Source: Cryomorphaceae bacterium (GTDB taxonomy: Bacteria > Bacteroidota > Bacteroidia > Flavobacteriales > UBA7430). Taken from it: DNA of 64,000 nt. The notes beneath the pieces are model-generated. The model saw only the letters and a list, made by a program, of their open reading frames with translations. It did not search any database and was not told the origin of the DNA. Where the stretch lies: NCBI GenBank assembly GCA_019649675.1, contig BOWN01000002.1:1-64000 (forward strand), written 5' to 3'. Position numbers and translations under genes: made by a program. Positions 62,301 through 64,000 of the stretch are shown piece after piece (the first letter of the stretch is position 1; every line of letters starts with the position of its first letter).

Positions 62301-63253
62301 ATTCAAGATAATCTGGATCTGTACAACCATAAACGGCTATAGTTAAACATGAACCATCATCTATTGTAGCATTTGAATTATATTCAAAATAGTCATGCAT
62401 CTGTACAACCTTCAACATCAACAGCACAAGAAATTGCATCATACGATATTCCAGAAATAAATGAAATTCCATTTAATGCAAATCCATCTTGAGGACTAGG
62501 TGTTAAATTATACTGATTTCCATTATTATCTTCAAATTTCCATACAATAGTCTCTCCTGCAGAAAAACCATCTTTCTCAGGTGAAGTTGAATCATCTGCC
62601 ATTGCTGTAATTTGAACCTGTGAACCAGTAAAAGCTGAAGCTCCACCACACAACTGTTGTCCACCATTATCGATATAATATACACCAATAGTTCCATTAC
62701 CAAGAGATGATAAAGCAGAAGCTCCTGGTGGTGTAATAAATAAAGTCATATTACTACCAGTATTTACGAAATCAAAATCTAAAGGGGGACATTGATCTCC
62801 ATTTACTGAATCATCACCACCACCACAATCAATCTCAGTTATTGAGGCTGATTGAATGAATGAAATGCCATTTATTGTAAAATTATCATTTGGAGAGGGA
62901 GCTATAGCAAATATACTACCATCAGTAGTCTCATAAAACCAATTAATTGATTCTCCAGATGAGAAACCATCTTTCTCAGGTGAAGTCGAATCATCAGCCA
63001 TAACTGCCAACTGAATTTGAGCACCATTAAAAGCTACAGATGCGGCACAAATGAACGAACCATCAGCATCAGTGTAAAAAGAACCAATGGTACCATCACC
63101 AAGTTCGTCATAGATTGAAGATGCTGCAAGTGGTGTGAAAAAGGCAGTCATATTTGTACCTGTATTCACGTACTCAAAGCTTAGATCACACTGAGCTTTA
63201 ACTAAATTGATGCTCGTTAACGTAAAAACGAGAAAAAGAAATGATTTCTTCAT
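59306..63253 (-). CDS. Modular secreted/surface protein 2 (NTGxNMT domains, GCTD repeats, 22-aa stalk repeats, shared C-terminal module); about 3.95 kb with apparent indels
   Basis: Signal peptide 'MKKSFLFLVFTLTSINLVKAQ'; C-term 'GWNIMGYTLPDPQDVAATL...KNNAAAVYWPEYSFNGIGDFIPGQGYQI...VRVVNMLGQQVDPTTQFKGEILLYLYNDGTTEKRIVN'. Confidence 0.82.
59885..60160 (-). repeat. Tandem 66-nt (22 aa) stalk repeat '(V/I)(T/I)PEDGIGQAD(V/L)DAAYADGVAS', about 4 copies
   Basis: 'SVTPEDGIGQADLDAAYADGVASVTPEDGIGQADVDAAYADGVASVIPEDGIGQADVDAAYADGVASVDITSDN'. Confidence 0.9.
60478..61243 (-). repeat. About 766-bp direct tandem repeat, copy 1 (surface gene 2)
   Basis: 'cagttgctgatgcgtcgtaatttgcagcag' at 60491 and 61257; antisense ORFs 60820-61026 and 61585-61791 are identical. 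Confidence 0.9.
61244..62009 (-). repeat. About 766-bp direct tandem repeat, copy 2; a partial third copy continues to about 62110
   Basis: Same; the third unit restarts at about 62006 ('acaatcacctgaatcagttgctgatgcg'). Confidence 0.9.
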
Positions 63254-63286
63254 AATTAGGGAGGATTAAAATTTATTTAAATATAC

Positions 63287-63310
63287 AAAAAAGAGGCTTC
63301 GCCTCTTTTT
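63287..63310 (-). terminator. Rho-independent terminator of surface gene 3
   Basis: AAAAAAGAGGC-TTC-GCCTCTTTTT just after the stop at 63332. Confidence 0.82.
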
Positions 63311-63331
63311 AAGTAACAATATTCTATGCCA

Positions 63332-64000
63332 TTATTTAATTATCTTCTCAACTGATCCATCTGAGTATAAGTATAATAAAACTTCGCCTTTAAAGACATC
63401 ATCAGGATCAACCTCTTGACCTAACATGTTTACGACACTTACTAATGAACGAAGATCGTTAGGATGAGTAGGAACTACCATTTCATGAACCCAATCAGGA
63501 ACTTGAGGATTAACTTCTAATCTTTGACCTTCACCTAATTCAGGGAATACAAAATCATCAAAAGAATAATACATTCTCACTTGATAACCTTGTCCTGGTT
63601 CAACAGTTCCTAAACTATTAAATCCAAACTCTGGCCAATATACTTGAGCAGAATTATTCTTAATCAAGTGCAAACTATTACCCAATGCTTCTAATGATAG
63701 AGCTACGTCTTGTGAATTTTGCCATTGGGAAAACCCAAACATGTTCCAACCTTGTTGTAGATCAATTGAAATAGGATTAGAGTAATAATCTAAACTTCCT
63801 GTGTTTCACCTTGAACAACAGTAAGTGCAACAAGATCAGAATTTAATCCATCAATTGTAGAGTTTAATCCATCAATATCAGAATTTAATCAACAATATCA
63901 GAATTTAATCCGACAATATCAGAATTTAATCCATCAATAGTAGCTTGATAAGCAGCGTCCTCCTGACTATCTAGATAAGCAATTTCTTCTAATTGAGCAT
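63332..64000 (-). CDS. Modular surface protein 3, C-terminal part (5' end beyond window)
   Basis: 'PISIDLQQGWNMFGFSQWQNSQDVALSLEAL...KNNSAQVYWPEFGFNSLGTVEPGQGYQV...VSVVNMLGQEVDPDDVFKGEVLLYLYSDGSVEKIIK' homologous to the ends of surface proteins 1 and 2. Confidence 0.85.
63838..63942 (-). repeat. 21-bp tandem repeat (heptad 'LNSDI(D/V)G'), about 5 units
   Basis: 'gaatttaatccatcaatatca' repeated with small variation; minus strand encodes TIDGLNSDIVGLNSDI...DGLNSTIDGLNSD. Confidence 0.9.

Overview
AT-rich chromosomal window from a Bacteroidota (Flavobacteriales-like) genome; the taxonomy is inferred from gene content, T9SS sorting domains and a TAnnTTTG-type promoter. About 1-47 kb is mostly housekeeping: maf, photolyase, HMG-CoA lyase, PD40/OmpA protein, queE, ftsK, lolA-like, gcvP, mlaEF-like ABC, TolC/HlyD efflux, tsaB, gpmI, divIC/ftsB-like, methylmalonyl-CoA mutase small and large subunits, murB, moxR, SurA/PpiC isomerases, guaB, M16 peptidases, Nramp, nitronate monooxygenase-like and glycosyltransferases. 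It also carries secreted M43 and M36 metalloproteases. Very many indispensable genes are split by single-base indels, so the sequence looks like a poorly polished long-read consensus and frameshifts should not be read as pseudogenes. The notable region is about 47.9-64.0 kb on the minus strand. It holds three consecutive, separately terminated paralogous genes for giant modular surface/secreted proteins. Their parts are a signal peptide, 'NTGxNMT' domains, many Cys/Asp-rich 'GC(T/M)DxxAxNYNxxAxxDDGSCxY' repeats, a gene-specific repetitive stalk, and a shared 'GWNxxGY...KNNAAxVYWPEF' plus 'VVNMLGQEV...LYLYxDGTxEKxI' C-terminus. The first gene spans about 11.2 kb, has a 9-nt poly-C tract two bases before its ATG, and contains several near-identical internal duplications. 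This looks like a rapidly diversifying, possibly phase-variable adhesin locus. No CRISPR array, tRNA, rRNA or transposase was recognised.
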